IMG/VR virus record: IMGVR_UViG_3300028612_002727
Location: 1 to 64,000 of that record
Direction: 5' to 3' (one strand)
Length of the DNA: 64,000 bases
Origin: a virus
Shown: in pieces, positions 1 through 9,700 of the stretch
How the letters are laid out: every line of letters begins with the position of its first letter
Position numbering within the stretch: the stretch's first letter is position 1
The notes under the pieces: generated by a model
What the model was told of the DNA's origin: nothing
The model's database searches: none
Seen by the model: the letters and a program-made list of their open reading frames with translations, nothing else
Translations under genes and position numbers: made by a program

Positions 1-420
1 CTAAATACGAGCCCGTTTTTTAACCACATCAACGGCGTACAAATTGTTTTTTGTATTGTAAATGGCGTTAACAATGATAATCAATGTGCGGTCGGATTCA
101 GTAAAGGTTGTTACCGTGGTTTGCAAATTCGCGCCATCCACTAAAGGAATGGAAGTACTCTGAGAGGTTCTAGTTATTGCTTTCAGTTTTTTATCTGATA
201 GGGATACGCGACCTGATTCCTGCGTTGTCTCGCCATCAATTGAAACGGTTTCCATGTAAATTTCGACACCCTCGGCGTTATAACCGGTAACGACAGCGAA
301 ATTCCCCCTTTGTTCTACAGAAACACAATTTGTAGAACAAGCAGGCTCAGCCAAAGATGGTACAGCATAAGCAGAGAGCAACGCCGCAAGCAGTAAAAAC
401 CAAAACAAAGCACGCTTCAT
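1..420 (-). CDS. Host secreted protein of unknown function
   Basis: A complete 139-residue protein. Residues 1-24 form a Sec-type signal peptide: basic KR, a hydrophobic LFWFLLLAALLSA core, and a likely cleavage after SLA. The mature part has two close cysteines (CSTNC, about residues 28-32) and is rich in beta-branched residues, so it is probably a small periplasmic beta protein. A good ribosome site (AAGGAT, 8 bases before ATG) supports the start. It lies outside the prophage, beyond the ssrA terminator, and lacks the phage start box, so I read it as host chromosome. I do not recognise the family. Confidence 0.75.
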   Translation of the reverse strand: MKRALFWFLLLAALLSAYAVPSLAEPACSTNCVSVEQRGNFAVVTGYNAEGVEIYMETVSIDGETTQESGRVSLSDKKLKAITRTSQSTSIPLVDGANLQTTVTTFTESDRTLIIIVNAIYNTKNNLYAVDVVKKRARI

Positions 421-663
421 AATGACATCCTTTTTATTGTACGAGAAATCAATATATTAGAGCGCGTGGTTAAATATTATACTGTATTTGCTTAATATTT
501 ACACTTTTCAATAAGCCAATATAAACGCCGACACCTAGGGTTGGTAGTGAAGGTTGTTTGATAATATCTTGCAGCTTATTTTGCTTGAAGATTTCTATCT
601 TACCAACTCAACTTATTGTGTTTGGTGTGCAGCAAAACACCCGCTATGAGTGGGCTAAAAAGC

Positions 664-690
664 AAAAAGCCCCTAAATATAGGGGCTTAA
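664..690 (-). terminator. Rho-independent terminator of ssrA
   Basis: On the minus strand an AAGCCCC / GGGGCTT stem with an AT-rich loop is followed by a T run. It begins a few bases after the CCA of the tmRNA 3' end, where the native ssrA terminator belongs. This marks the sequence to its left as host chromosome. Confidence 0.8.
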
Positions 691-697
691 TACAAAT

Positions 698-737
698 TGG
701 TGGAGCTGGCGGGATTTGAACCCGCGTCGATAATTCC
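698..737 (-). ncRNA. ssrA: 3' end of tmRNA gene (partial), prophage attachment site
   Basis: Read on the minus strand, the sequence has the T-arm GCGGG-TTCAAAT-CCCGC, the acceptor strand CAGCTCC, discriminator A and CCA. The bases before the T-arm (GGAATT...GACGCGGG) also resemble the end of E. coli tmRNA as I remember it. Only about 40 bases of the gene are present; the integrase stop codon abuts them, and no tRNA-like 5' part, tag reading frame or pseudoknots lie upstream. This is the displaced 3' fragment left when a phage integrates into ssrA, and it serves as one att site. The intact ssrA copy should lie at the other prophage end, outside this window. The exact crossover core cannot be set without the second att site. 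Confidence 0.85.
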
Positions 738-1976
738 CTAGATAGTTGATATATAAGGTTTTTCACTCTCCATAACTGACCCTCGTGCCGTATTCGTGCC
801 ATTTTGTTCTTTTTTCTGATAATCCTCAATAAATCTACCATAGTGTCTAAATAGCATTTCGGGGGAGGAATGGCCCATCCAGTTTGCGAGTTGCCATAAG
901 TTCATTCCCTCACTGATATGTCGGGTCGCAAAGGTGTGGCGCATTTGATAAGGGTAGCGATAACGAACCCCTGCGGCGGTTAAAATCCGGCTCCACTTAT
1001 GTTTACGAAAGGAATCAGGGTTCACTCGGTTCAACTCCCCGTTAGGCAGTTCCGGTCCAATGTTTAAGTTTTTGGGGAATACAAAGCCTCGAGCCAGAAA
1101 CGAGAGTTGTTTTTGCCGGTTAAGTGCTGTAAGTGCGGCCACATTTAAAGGTAGGCTTCTTTTACCCGCTCGAGATTTAGGGCCCTTCATTTCGTTATGT
1201 ACAATTGCCGCCTTGACGACTAATGTTTTGTGAACGAAATCTATTTCGTCCCATTTTAGTGCCGACCATTCACTAGGTCGCATTCCCGTATTGAAAACGA
1301 GTTCAACAATGTTGAGTTCTTCGGGTCGGCAGTGTTTATAGATAGCTTCAACTTCGGCAGGGGTGAACGGGTCGATATCTTCGTGATCACCGTCAAGGTC
1401 TACCTTATTATTTTTCTCAACGTAATTCGAAAGCTTCACACCATCAATTGGATTTGTCGATACCAGTCCATCCGTTACGGCCTCGGCCAGTGCGGTTCTT
1501 AGGAAGCTGAATTTGTTTCTTAGGGTTTTAGGCGAGTTCCCCGACTTAAGCACAAACTTTTTCAACAGCGCCGGTGAAAGTTCAGTTACCGGTATCGGGT
1601 GTAGCTCGGATAGCGAGGTACTTAATTTATCGTAGCCTTTGATTGTCGAAGGAGAGAGCCCCCGCTTTCTTACTGCCGCTAAGTAATCCTCCAGATATGC
1701 CCCAACAACCTTGCCTCTATCTACCGCCCCGCCAAATATTTTTAGTTTCGAGGACGTTGGGAAATAGTCCGCGTATCGGAAGGTTTCTCGTTCTATTTTA
1801 TTCTGAATTTCGCCCAGGAGGTTCGCCGCGTATTTAATATTCGGCTTTGTGACTGGGACTTTAAGGAGTTCACGGCAGCGAACCCCTTTGAAAGTGAAGT
1901 TAATTTGAATACGAGGGCCGTTGGCCCCCGTTCTAATTGTTACCCCGCGAGGCATCGGCCCCCATTTCTTATCCAT
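738..1976 (-). CDS. int: Tyrosine-recombinase integrase
   Basis: A 412-residue site-specific recombinase that would integrate the phage at ssrA. The first ~75 residues look like a phage integrase arm-binding domain (DUF3596-like: PRGVTIRTG, then INFTFKGVRCRE). A SAM-like core-binding domain covers about 95-190. The catalytic domain follows, with Arg in GMRPSEW (~232), MRHTFATRH carrying the HxxR motif (~345), GHSS, and the nucleophilic Tyr in HYGRF (~378). The gene ends exactly at the att site. The start may be seven codons downstream (MPRGV). Either start overlaps the excisionase-like gene, so the two are translationally linked. Confidence 0.93.
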   Translation of the reverse strand: MDKKWGPMPRGVTIRTGANGPRIQINFTFKGVRCRELLKVPVTKPNIKYAANLLGEIQNKIERETFRYADYFPTSSKLKIFGGAVDRGKVVGAYLEDYLAAVRKRGLSPSTIKGYDKLSTSLSELHPIPVTELSPALLKKFVLKSGNSPKTLRNKFSFLRTALAEAVTDGLVSTNPIDGVKLSNYVEKNNKVDLDGDHEDIDPFTPAEVEAIYKHCRPEELNIVELVFNTGMRPSEWSALKWDEIDFVHKTLVVKAAIVHNEMKGPKSRAGKRSLPLNVAALTALNRQKQLSFLARGFVFPKNLNIGPELPNGELNRVNPDSFRKHKWSRILTAAGVRYRYPYQMRHTFATRHISEGMNLWQLANWMGHSSPEMLFRHYGRFIEDYQKKEQNGTNTARGSVMESEKPYISTI

Positions 1977-2179
1977 TTTTCAACGGCCTCTAAGTCTATC
2001 CATAGGTCCCGAATATGGGGAGGCTTAATAGCATGCACTCCCTTCACCCAGATACCGCGCTTTATTCGTTGGCGCACGGTGTCGGGGGATTCCCCAGACA
2101 ATTCGCAATATTTGTCGAGGGGAACTGTTCTAAGACCAGTAGTTATATTTACAACAACAGGTGTCGTTTCGTTATTCAT
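1940..2179 (-). CDS. Excisionase-like DNA-binding protein
   Basis: A 79-residue protein with a winged-helix/MerR-like excisionase pattern: LDKYCELSGESPDTVRQRIKRG, then a WIDLEAVEKWI ending as in DUF1233-type Xis proteins. It lies immediately upstream of the integrase and overlaps it by about 37 bases, the standard place for a recombination directionality factor. The frame is open further upstream, but the conserved phage start box ends at the ATG used here. A role in excision is inferred from fold and position. Confidence 0.75.
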   Translation of the reverse strand: MNNETTPVVVNITTGLRTVPLDKYCELSGESPDTVRQRIKRGIWVKGVHAIKPPHIRDLWIDLEAVEKWIRNGGRCLAG

Positions 2180-2200
2180 ATCGTCGATTTCCAAATTAAA

Positions 2201-2219
2201 GGCTGGCACTACACCAGCC
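2201..2219 (-). terminator. Hairpin between the SbcC-like gene and the excisionase gene
   Basis: A GGCTGG / CCAGCC stem is followed on the minus strand by TTTAATTTGG and then the start box of the excisionase gene. It is a weak terminator or processing hairpin, and has the same hairpin/AT-spacer/start-box order as the accessory region. Confidence 0.4.
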
Positions 2220-2227
2220 CGTAAAAG

Positions 2228-4252
2228 TTAAACAGCTACCCGTGATTGAGCATCTAATTCCTTATGTGATGCCTGTAGCACTTGTCCAATATGTGGGGTG
2301 ATACGTTGTATACACTGCCATGTAAAGCTTGCTCGGGTATCATCCATTGCACTATCGATTTCATCCAGCATCATTAGCGGCAATACTCGGTGCGTTAAGA
2401 TACGGCCTAACCCGATACGTAAGGTTAGATTCGCTAAGTCCTTGCCCGATCCCGACAAGGTTCTTAGTGGTTGGCCATCGACCATCACCTCGAAGTCTTG
2501 GCCTACTTCAACCGATTGGAATTCTCCGCCGGTCATTTCAGACATAAGCATCGAAGCCACCTTATTTAATGACGGTAGCAGGTGACTTTGAACTTTGCTC
2601 TTTATAACTTTGAGCGCATCCCTAGCCCGAGTCAACTCCGAAAGCCGTGCTTCTTCGACCGCTACCCCTTCAAGACTTTTAGTATAGGTTTCCAATGAGG
2701 TTTCGTACTGGGCTTTTAACTGATCGTAATTCACCCATTCTTGTCTCTCATTTTCAAGGTTGGCAATGAGTTTACGTAAACAGGCTTCGGTATTCACAGG
2801 GAACAGTTCTTTTACGTCCGCCAATGACTGTTGAGCCGCTTCGTAACGTTCTTTCGCCTCGAGATAACTCGCTTTAGCCGCCTTGTAATGGTGAGATTGA
2901 CTGTTGTACTGCCTTATTTGGTTCTCATACTGGTTCTTTATACGTTCACACGTTTTTTCCCAGTTAGAAATCTGCCCTTGGTTTAGTTGTGCAATTTTTG
3001 AAGCTTGAGCTTTGTACGTTTGGTTAGCCTGTTCAAATTGCATAACACTCGATTTGGCCGTGCGAACTTCGTGAAGCGCAGTGCGTAAATCGTCAATTTC
3101 AAGTCGCTGCAATTCCTCAAGCAAGGTGTCGTGCCTTTGGTTTATCTCGAGCTGGTGAGCAATATTATCGAAATCACGAACCGTAAGACTCGGGGCCGTA
3201 TCCCGTAAAGGTTGTTTCTCGAGTTGTTCAATCTCGGCTGACAAGTGAAAGTGGTGCTTACAACTGGGGCATTCAATCGTGTGACTTGCCTTTAGTTCCT
3301 GTATACGTTCGTAACGTTCGTAGGCTGACCACTCGGCAACCAGTTCTTCTCGGTTGGGCCACTCGGGGTTCGGCTCACAAGGGCTATATTGGGCTTCGAG
3401 TTTGAGGTATTCGGTTTCAACTTCTCTAGCCTTATCTAGCTTCTTCTGAAACGTTGTTTCCAGCGTTGTTAGCTGTGAGATAGTTCCAGGCATCCCGTGG
3501 TTTAACTCAGGGAACTTAGGCGCCTCTATGGTTAACGGCACGGGCTCGGGTTTGTCAGGGTAAATAGGTTGCTCTGGCTCCGTTGGCTCCGTCGGTTCTG
3601 CCGGTAGCGTAACAGCATTGTTCGTTAACCAAGTTTCTAATTTAGCTTTGAACTCGGCTAAGGAGGCTTCGATATCCGCTTTAGGGCTTTCAGGGGCCAC
3701 AGGGGCGACCGGCTCAACTAATGTTTTCTTATGAGTATCGACAATGGCGCGTAGCTCTCTGATTTCCCCTGCCATATTATTCGCTAACCCATCCATTTGC
3801 GTAAGGCCAGCGACCGAATCAATCATGGCTTTACGTTCAGTAGGGCGCATATCCGCTAGGGCTTGTATATCCCCTTGTGCGCACCAGTGAGCAATACGAA
3901 ATACATCAAACCCGTACCCTAAAGTACGCACCACCCATTGATTGACCGGCTTGGTACCGCTAACAATCATTTCATCTTTGTGAAAAACTTCGGACTTTGA
4001 TTTGGTGCGTTTGATTGTGTACGTCTCACCATTTATCGAAAGGGTTACTTCGACTTTCATTCGCTTATAGTCACCCGCAACCCCTCGTAGCGCTTTATTC
4101 CCAAACAGGGAGAAGCCAACGATTTCAAAATTCAGGGACTTACCTTTACCGTTGGCCCCAGTGATTAGGGTTGAACCCGCGGTAAGTTCCAAATCTTGCT
4201 TAATTGTTTTGCCGTTTGAAAACGTTAAATCGTATTGAATTTTAGAAATCAT
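2228..4252 (-). CDS. SbcC/Rad50-like recombination nuclease ATPase subunit
   Basis: A 674-residue SMC-type ATPase, the large subunit of an SbcCD or T4 gp46/gp47-type complex that processes DNA ends for recombination-dependent replication. The Walker A motif GANGKGKS is at about 33-40. Long coiled coils flank a central zinc hook, CPSC near residue 328. The ABC signature region LSGSGKDLANLTL and Walker B LMMLDEID (~631) are at the C-terminus. The stop of the SbcD-like partner touches the start codon. It is smaller than E. coli SbcC (over 1000 residues) and closer to phage gp46 in size. Confidence 0.92.
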   Translation of the reverse strand: MISKIQYDLTFSNGKTIKQDLELTAGSTLITGANGKGKSLNFEIVGFSLFGNKALRGVAGDYKRMKVEVTLSINGETYTIKRTKSKSEVFHKDEMIVSGTKPVNQWVVRTLGYGFDVFRIAHWCAQGDIQALADMRPTERKAMIDSVAGLTQMDGLANNMAGEIRELRAIVDTHKKTLVEPVAPVAPESPKADIEASLAEFKAKLETWLTNNAVTLPAEPTEPTEPEQPIYPDKPEPVPLTIEAPKFPELNHGMPGTISQLTTLETTFQKKLDKAREVETEYLKLEAQYSPCEPNPEWPNREELVAEWSAYERYERIQELKASHTIECPSCKHHFHLSAEIEQLEKQPLRDTAPSLTVRDFDNIAHQLEINQRHDTLLEELQRLEIDDLRTALHEVRTAKSSVMQFEQANQTYKAQASKIAQLNQGQISNWEKTCERIKNQYENQIRQYNSQSHHYKAAKASYLEAKERYEAAQQSLADVKELFPVNTEACLRKLIANLENERQEWVNYDQLKAQYETSLETYTKSLEGVAVEEARLSELTRARDALKVIKSKVQSHLLPSLNKVASMLMSEMTGGEFQSVEVGQDFEVMVDGQPLRTLSGSGKDLANLTLRIGLGRILTHRVLPLMMLDEIDSAMDDTRASFTWQCIQRITPHIGQVLQASHKELDAQSRVAV

Positions 4253-5280
4253 TATTCTGCCTCCGAGCTTAGGTCCATAAACTGGCCCCAGAGTTGTTCT
4301 GTTGTTTCTTTTGAAACGTCATGGTCAGCCATTGTGCTTTTGAAAATAGCCTCGAGGTCGAAGCTATCCAAGTTCACTTCGAGATCATCATCGTCGTTGG
4401 AATTTGAAATCCGCTTATGGGTTAGGCTCAAACAATCAACGTCCGCGATAGGTGCTTCGGACGGTAATAAGGTAACGCGTAGATTCAGGTTCTTAAACGC
4501 GTCGGGGTCTGCCTCTAGCTCTGCCGTAGCCTCGGCTAAGGTCTTTGTGACATAAAACTTGCCGGTTGGGTCCTCAGCATGTGAGTAGGGCTGCATCGAG
4601 CCGACAATCCAAACCGGCAAGTCCCCCTCGAGATAGACTTTTGGCGTATGATAGTGGCCATTAATTATCGCTAAGGCCGTTTGTAGATGCTCGAACGGAA
4701 TAAGGTTATCTGTGGCGGAGCTATCTTCATTAAACGCTAAGATATCCCAATGGCCAAAAGCAAAGTATCCCACCGGTGGCTTTATTTCGGCTGCAATTTC
4801 CTTCGCGGTTTTAAATGGGTGCCAAGGGTAGAAAACAAAGTGCTGTTTGTTAACTGTAAGGTGTAACGCTTCATCCGCGACAACATGGATATTCGGGATA
4901 TTGGCCACAAGCTGCGTAAACACATCGAACGAGCTTTTTAGCTGGGTGTCTCGAGAGGCATCATGGTTCCCACGAATAATAACGAACTGGCGAGTAGGGT
5001 AACTACGAGCGGCTAAGCGATAAACATCGGCGGCAAATAAGATATCTTCTTCTGGGACACGGAACTTATCAAAGAGGTCCCCTACACAAATATGAAGGTC
5101 GTACCTTGGGGCGTTAACAGCTCCAGCAAACGTATCTTTCACCATTTCTTCACGCTCACCTTTACGGTGAAGTGGGACCCCTGTATTAAATTTACGGGCG
5201 AGGTGCGGGTCACCTAGCGTTTGTACGAAAGAGGGGAGTTTTATTAAATCATTAAGTGATTCAAGGGGGTGCATTTGCAT
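4252..5280 (-). CDS. SbcD/Mre11-like nuclease subunit
   Basis: A 342-residue calcineurin-type metallophosphoesterase, partner of the adjacent SbcC-like ATPase (compare T4 gp47). The motifs are in order: GDPHL (~25), GDLFDK (~68), RGNHDAS (~105), GHWD (~172) and INGHYH (~207), together covering the expected metal ligands. The N-terminal motif is GDPHL, close to the common GDxH. The true start is the ATG of the phage start box GGAAATTGACGATG; an in-frame TTG six bases upstream is inside the box. The stop overlaps the start of the SbcC-like gene, as usual for this pair. Confidence 0.9.
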   Translation of the reverse strand: MQMHPLESLNDLIKLPSFVQTLGDPHLARKFNTGVPLHRKGEREEMVKDTFAGAVNAPRYDLHICVGDLFDKFRVPEEDILFAADVYRLAARSYPTRQFVIIRGNHDASRDTQLKSSFDVFTQLVANIPNIHVVADEALHLTVNKQHFVFYPWHPFKTAKEIAAEIKPPVGYFAFGHWDILAFNEDSSATDNLIPFEHLQTALAIINGHYHTPKVYLEGDLPVWIVGSMQPYSHAEDPTGKFYVTKTLAEATAELEADPDAFKNLNLRVTLLPSEAPIADVDCLSLTHKRISNSNDDDDLEVNLDSFDLEAIFKSTMADHDVSKETTEQLWGQFMDLSSEAE

Positions 5281-5292
5281 CGTCAATTTCCT

Positions 5293-5652
5293 TTAAATTG
5301 TAATCGAGGGTATCTGGCCCTCAGTAAAGTTAACGTTAATTTTCCAGTTTAAGTTGGGGCTAAAGTATGGCCACCACTTAAAAATAAATCGGTTCAAGTC
5401 TGGGTAACGCTGCGACCAAGGTTCGTTTAACGCGTATTTTAAAACCTGTAACGCTGCGTCGGGGTTTTGAAGCTCATTATAGTCCTTGCAGTCATTGGCC
5501 CACGGTTCCATTACCCTCGAGATAAAATACTGGTCCACTAGATGATGGTTTCTCCATAAGAGAACCAGTTTCGCGAGTCGGGCATTTTGCTTCATTAACT
5601 TGTTGAGTTTGTTATCTTCATGGAACGCCCAGGCACAAACTATCTCAGGCAT
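5293..5652 (-). CDS. Hypothetical protein in recombination cluster
   Basis: A 119-residue protein with no family I recognise. It is rich in Trp and Tyr (PWANDCKDY, FKWWPYF) and has no membrane segment. The start MPEIVCAW overlaps the end of the upstream RecU-like gene by 13 bases, so it is probably translationally coupled. Its place between RecU-like and SbcD-like genes suggests a role in recombination, but this is inference. Confidence 0.6.
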   Translation of the reverse strand: MPEIVCAWAFHEDNKLNKLMKQNARLAKLVLLWRNHHLVDQYFISRVMEPWANDCKDYNELQNPDAALQVLKYALNEPWSQRYPDLNRFIFKWWPYFSPNLNWKINVNFTEGQIPSITI

Positions 5653-6092
5653 AACCGGCCCTCGTGGTCTGCTAAGTTCGGGTGAGCCCCCCAAGAAAAT
5701 TGAAGCTGGGGTATTTCATCGTAGCGAAGGGATTTTTTAGTCGCGTTCAAAATGTAGGAGGCTGGGACTCTAAACCACCCATCAATACTTAAGAAATGGA
5801 GGTAGAAGAAATAATAGCCTCGGGCTTTTGTTACTTTAGTGGCTTCCCGCCATTGGCGCTTTTCAATACGGGAGAAGTCAAAGCGGGGGCTCTCCGCAAT
5901 ACTTTTCACTTCGGCGTAGGCCGTAACTCCGCGAAGTGTAATGATGAAGTCGGAAGGTTTAGAAGAAACAATACGCTTACGAGTACGGCCTTTGTTTACG
6001 TCCGCATGATCTTCGAACCGGTATACATGAGCGCCGAGCATTTTGAGGTTGTCAGCGAAGATATCCTCAGAAGGTTTACCTGTATTTAACAT
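5640..6092 (-). CDS. RecU-like PD-(D/E)XK nuclease, possible Holliday junction resolvase
   Basis: A 150-residue protein with a PD-(D/E)XK nuclease core: SKPSDFIITLRG (~44-55) followed by AYAEVKS (~58-64), then a helix with Arg and Gln (EKRQWREA, ~77-84). The layout resembles RecU / penicillin-binding protein-related factor A resolvases. It would cut branched recombination intermediates made by the gp46/gp47-like complex encoded downstream. The start box GGAAATCGACGATG ends at the ATG used. Another VRR-type endonuclease is possible; the nuclease fold is more certain than the junction-cutting role. Confidence 0.72.
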   Translation of the reverse strand: MLNTGKPSEDIFADNLKMLGAHVYRFEDHADVNKGRTRKRIVSSKPSDFIITLRGVTAYAEVKSIAESPRFDFSRIEKRQWREATKVTKARGYYFFYLHFLSIDGWFRVPASYILNATKKSLRYDEIPQLQFSWGAHPNLADHEGRLCLR

Positions 6093-6118
6093 CGTCGATT
6101 TCCTAATTGTGATAAAAC

Positions 6119-6625
6119 TTATTTAGTTTTATTTAAAGTTAACACCCGTTTTTTAGGGTTCTTACCTTGGCTTTCGTTTGGGCCACTGTTTCTCTTGGCC
6201 TTCTTAGGGTTAACAATAACCCCTTTTTTCTTAGCCTTTCTGCGTGAGCTTAAGTACGCAGAATGTAACTCAACAAGTCGCTTACGAGCGTGGGTTGCTT
6301 CTTCCTCAGTCACGACACCATCAGGGTTACCCCACATATTATAGCGCTCGGCTCCAGCACGAAGTCTGTTAATATATTTTATAGAATTTACATGATAACC
6401 AATTGCCTCATATAACTCCCGAGACGAAACCTTCTTAGGTGAAATCACTTCTCGAAGCTGTGAATAGATATTGCGGCTTAATGGTCTATTCGTGAGGATA
6501 TAAAATTTGTTTCTACGACAATAAGCAACCACCCAAAGCCAGCAATTGATTGGTTTATTAAAATCGAGTTTTTTGGAGTTGTATCGTAGTGATACCCCCT
6601 CAACCCCTAGTGTTGCTTTGTCCAT
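6119..6625 (-). CDS. ProQ/FinO-domain RNA chaperone
   Basis: A 168-residue protein whose middle matches the ProQ/FinO fold: NRPLSRNIYSQL, then ELYEAIGYHVNSIKYINRL, AGAERYNMWGNPDG and VTEEEATHARKRL (~45-120). The GNPxG and EEEATHAR blocks are especially typical. A lysine-rich tail (about 125-168, KAKKKG, NPKKAKR, KNPKKR) should add RNA affinity. FinO/ProQ proteins bind structured RNAs and 3' ends and aid sRNA-target pairing. Its role in the phage is unknown; copy-number or antisense control of the helicase gene upstream is one option. The leader has GGGAATCGGATG, a weak variant of the phage start box. Confidence 0.78.
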   Translation of the reverse strand: MDKATLGVEGVSLRYNSKKLDFNKPINCWLWVVAYCRRNKFYILTNRPLSRNIYSQLREVISPKKVSSRELYEAIGYHVNSIKYINRLRAGAERYNMWGNPDGVVTEEEATHARKRLVELHSAYLSSRRKAKKKGVIVNPKKAKRNSGPNESQGKNPKKRVLTLNKTK

Positions 6626-6716
6626 CCGATTCCCATTGGTTAAATTATTTTATAATAGTAATTTTAATTTAGAATTATTTTATTAGTAAATAATTATTAT
6701 GCGCAATAACTTACTA

Positions 6717-9700
6717 TTATGCAACGTTAGCCGTTAGGTTAAATATCTTGTTATTTAAGAGTGTCACCAGCCTATTTTGAACTACCGGATGGAGTTTAGA
6801 AATATACGGATATAATTCTGAAACTTGCGGTGATCCCGCGAGAGCTTGGAAAACATAAGCTTTCAAATTCCCAGGCACTTCTTCTAGTCCGGTGTACATC
6901 GTACTGGACGAAAATTCCTTCGCTCGAACCACATCATCCACCCAGCGACCTAACCGTTCTTCATCAAGGTAATACCTGTAAGCTGTCTGGGTACCCGTTC
7001 GGAACTTTTCTCGCCGGTACTTAAGTCCAAAGGAGGTCAACACCCTTCGAACAAAGTCTTCACGCTTTTTATCCGTATCACATAACGGCATACGAACCCC
7101 GTGAAGTATTTCTAAATCGCGTTTGTTGGCCAATAGAAAATCAAAGGCTTGTGCCTTGGCAATGGCATTTATCTCTCGGCCATCGTAGTGCGGAATATCA
7201 GAAACGAACGTTACCCCGAAATGGAATAGAAAACCTCTCCCGAGCCCTTGGTGATCTGCGAACGCGGTCTTGTCTTTATCAGCACGTTTCTTATCAAAGC
7301 GGTTAAGCATATCAATAAGAAACAAATCATCGTTGTTGGCCCCGAGCAACAAACCTCGACGTCTAGCATTAAGGGCTTGTGTTGACATAGTAACTACATC
7401 ATTCAACTCGTCCCCTGCAGGAAGACCAAATAAACGGGACTGGCGTTTCTTAAGCAATAGCCTTTGGTCTTCCGCGCTTTTTAGTGTTTGATTATCTAGG
7501 AGTTCAAATTCTTCATCGGTTAGCAATTCAGCCTCCCGTAGTTTTTGACGCTCTACTTCTTTAATCTGGTCTTTCAATTCCTCCATCAACATTTTCAAAT
7601 TGTAACCATCATCTGTTGCCAGAGTATAAAGGGTATCTATCGTATAGCCTTCGTGAGTAAGGGCTTCGATAAGATTCTTTGAAAAATGATTGAGTTTATT
7701 ATTTTCAAAAGACTTTAGTTGGCCATACCAATCTGACCAACCATGATCGTTAATCTTTAGGCGTTCGGTGGCATAGTCATATTCAGAAATAAACTGAACA
7801 CACAGCTTATTATCAATAGTGTTGCGACTCCCATAGATTTCTTTCTGAACAATCTCTAAAGGGGAAGTTGGATAACGACGCGCATTGTCTAAATACATAA
7901 TATGATAGTCGCGGCATTCACGAACCCGACTCATATGCTGTAGACAATCCGACGGTAAGTTCCCCGCCATTTTAGTAAAGAAGGCGAACGTCTTATTAAA
8001 GCGAGCCCCCATTTCCGTCGCATCGATTGAATGGCCGGTCCCCATCGAAGGCGAGGACATAAAAATATCCTCGTCTCGTAAATTATTATTTAGGTCTCGA
8101 ATAAAGGCTTGCACGTCGGCGGTCTGGGAATTGTTACTGGTGATTGTAATAATCCGACGACCATTAACTTCCGTGATGAAATGCTCTTGTTCTATTCCAC
8201 CGTCTCCGCCGAGTTCTTCTATAATCGTCGCGGCTTTTTTCAGCACGTCTACTTTTGAATTTGAAGCGTAAAACAATCCTGAGACTTTGGCTTCATTAAC
8301 CAGCGCTTCAATAAAGGATGCTGTGTCACCTTTCCCATCAGTATCCTGGTATAAGGTAACCTTGCGGTTTTGCTCTTTAGCTGGGCGATACTTATTGATA
8401 ATAACGTTTATAGGGATATCAAAAGGAAGGATACCAAAATCACGATCACGCATAAGTTCCACGAAATCTTTATTTAAGTCCGCATCCATACAAACAATAT
8501 ATTTTGCCCCTGCAATAATCTCACGTAAGACTTTCAAACACGCGGCAGGCTTATCTACCGTAGACGCCTTAATCGCCCGTATTAGCTGACAAACCTCGTC
8601 CATTATCACAATGTCGTAAGTTTGCCCTTGCAACTTATAAATAGAGTTTAAGCATATACCTAAGCGTTTTTGCATTCTTAAGGTGTGTAACTGTTCGTTT
8701 TCTATCTCATTGTAGTCGGCGAGATTGAATTGCTTCGAAAGGGAATTAACAAGAGAGATTAGCTGGCTAACCGCCAAGACCCGACCTTCATACTGTTGTA
8801 CTTGTTGCTTAAGCATGTAGGTTTTGCCCGTACCTTTCTCACTTTTAACCAACGTTACCCCAGACCGAAGACGCAGCTCGGGTAAATAACGTTGGTTCAC
8901 TATCAGAGCTTTATCATCATATTCCTCAAGCTTCGACTCTGTTTCTTCACTTTTACTCATAAACATTTCAAGAGATTCACGAAGCTCGAAATTACGCTCA
9001 CCCTCTACGAAAGAATGGATTGTGGGGTTGTAATCTCCATAGCGCCCCGCGTTAGCGTAAAACTTAGCTTTAGAGAATCCTTTGTCGGGACGTAAAGGAT
9101 CTTGTAATTGAGCCCCATCATAAAGCACAGGGTTTAAGAAAGCTTCTAGCACCGTCGTTACACGACCATCCTCAAACTCGAGACGGTCGGCAGGGTGAAG
9201 AATTTTGTTTTCGTGCGCCTTAACAATCTTCTCAGCTTCACCTCGAGATAAAGGTTTCTGTGTATAGTGGGTGGTGTTAACGATTCGCTGTACCTGAATC
9301 TCTCGGAACTCTGAGACTCGAGCAATAACACTCTCGGATTGTTTCTCCATTTCAACTACACGACGGAATTCTTTATCTTGAGTTGGGGTGTAGTCTTTAA
9401 GTTTCTTCGTTGAGACCGTTCTATGACCACGACGGTTTATTTCACCTTTAGGCAACTTCTGATAGAAACTTTCGGAAGGGCGAATAAATGCACCGGCTTC
9501 AAAACATAATCGCTCGGGTTGGAATACTGAGGTATCAAAAATAGTTCGGGGTAAGCGGCCACCACTGGCACTTACCTTAATATGACCCATGCCGGCCATC
9601 CAGCATCGTTTCTCAAGCATCTTTCCGAACCGTGCGATATCTTCGCCTTTATCAACCAACATATAGATATGGAAGCCATCCGCGGGGCGAATTACTTTAT

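Noticed and set aside
698-737. Complete tRNA gene at the att site
   Set aside because: Only the T-arm and acceptor 3' strand are present; no anticodon or D-arm lies upstream. The sequence fits tmRNA better.
644-841. 65-residue minus-strand frame over the att site
   Set aside because: It crosses the tmRNA end and terminator and overlaps the integrase end; it has no ribosome site.
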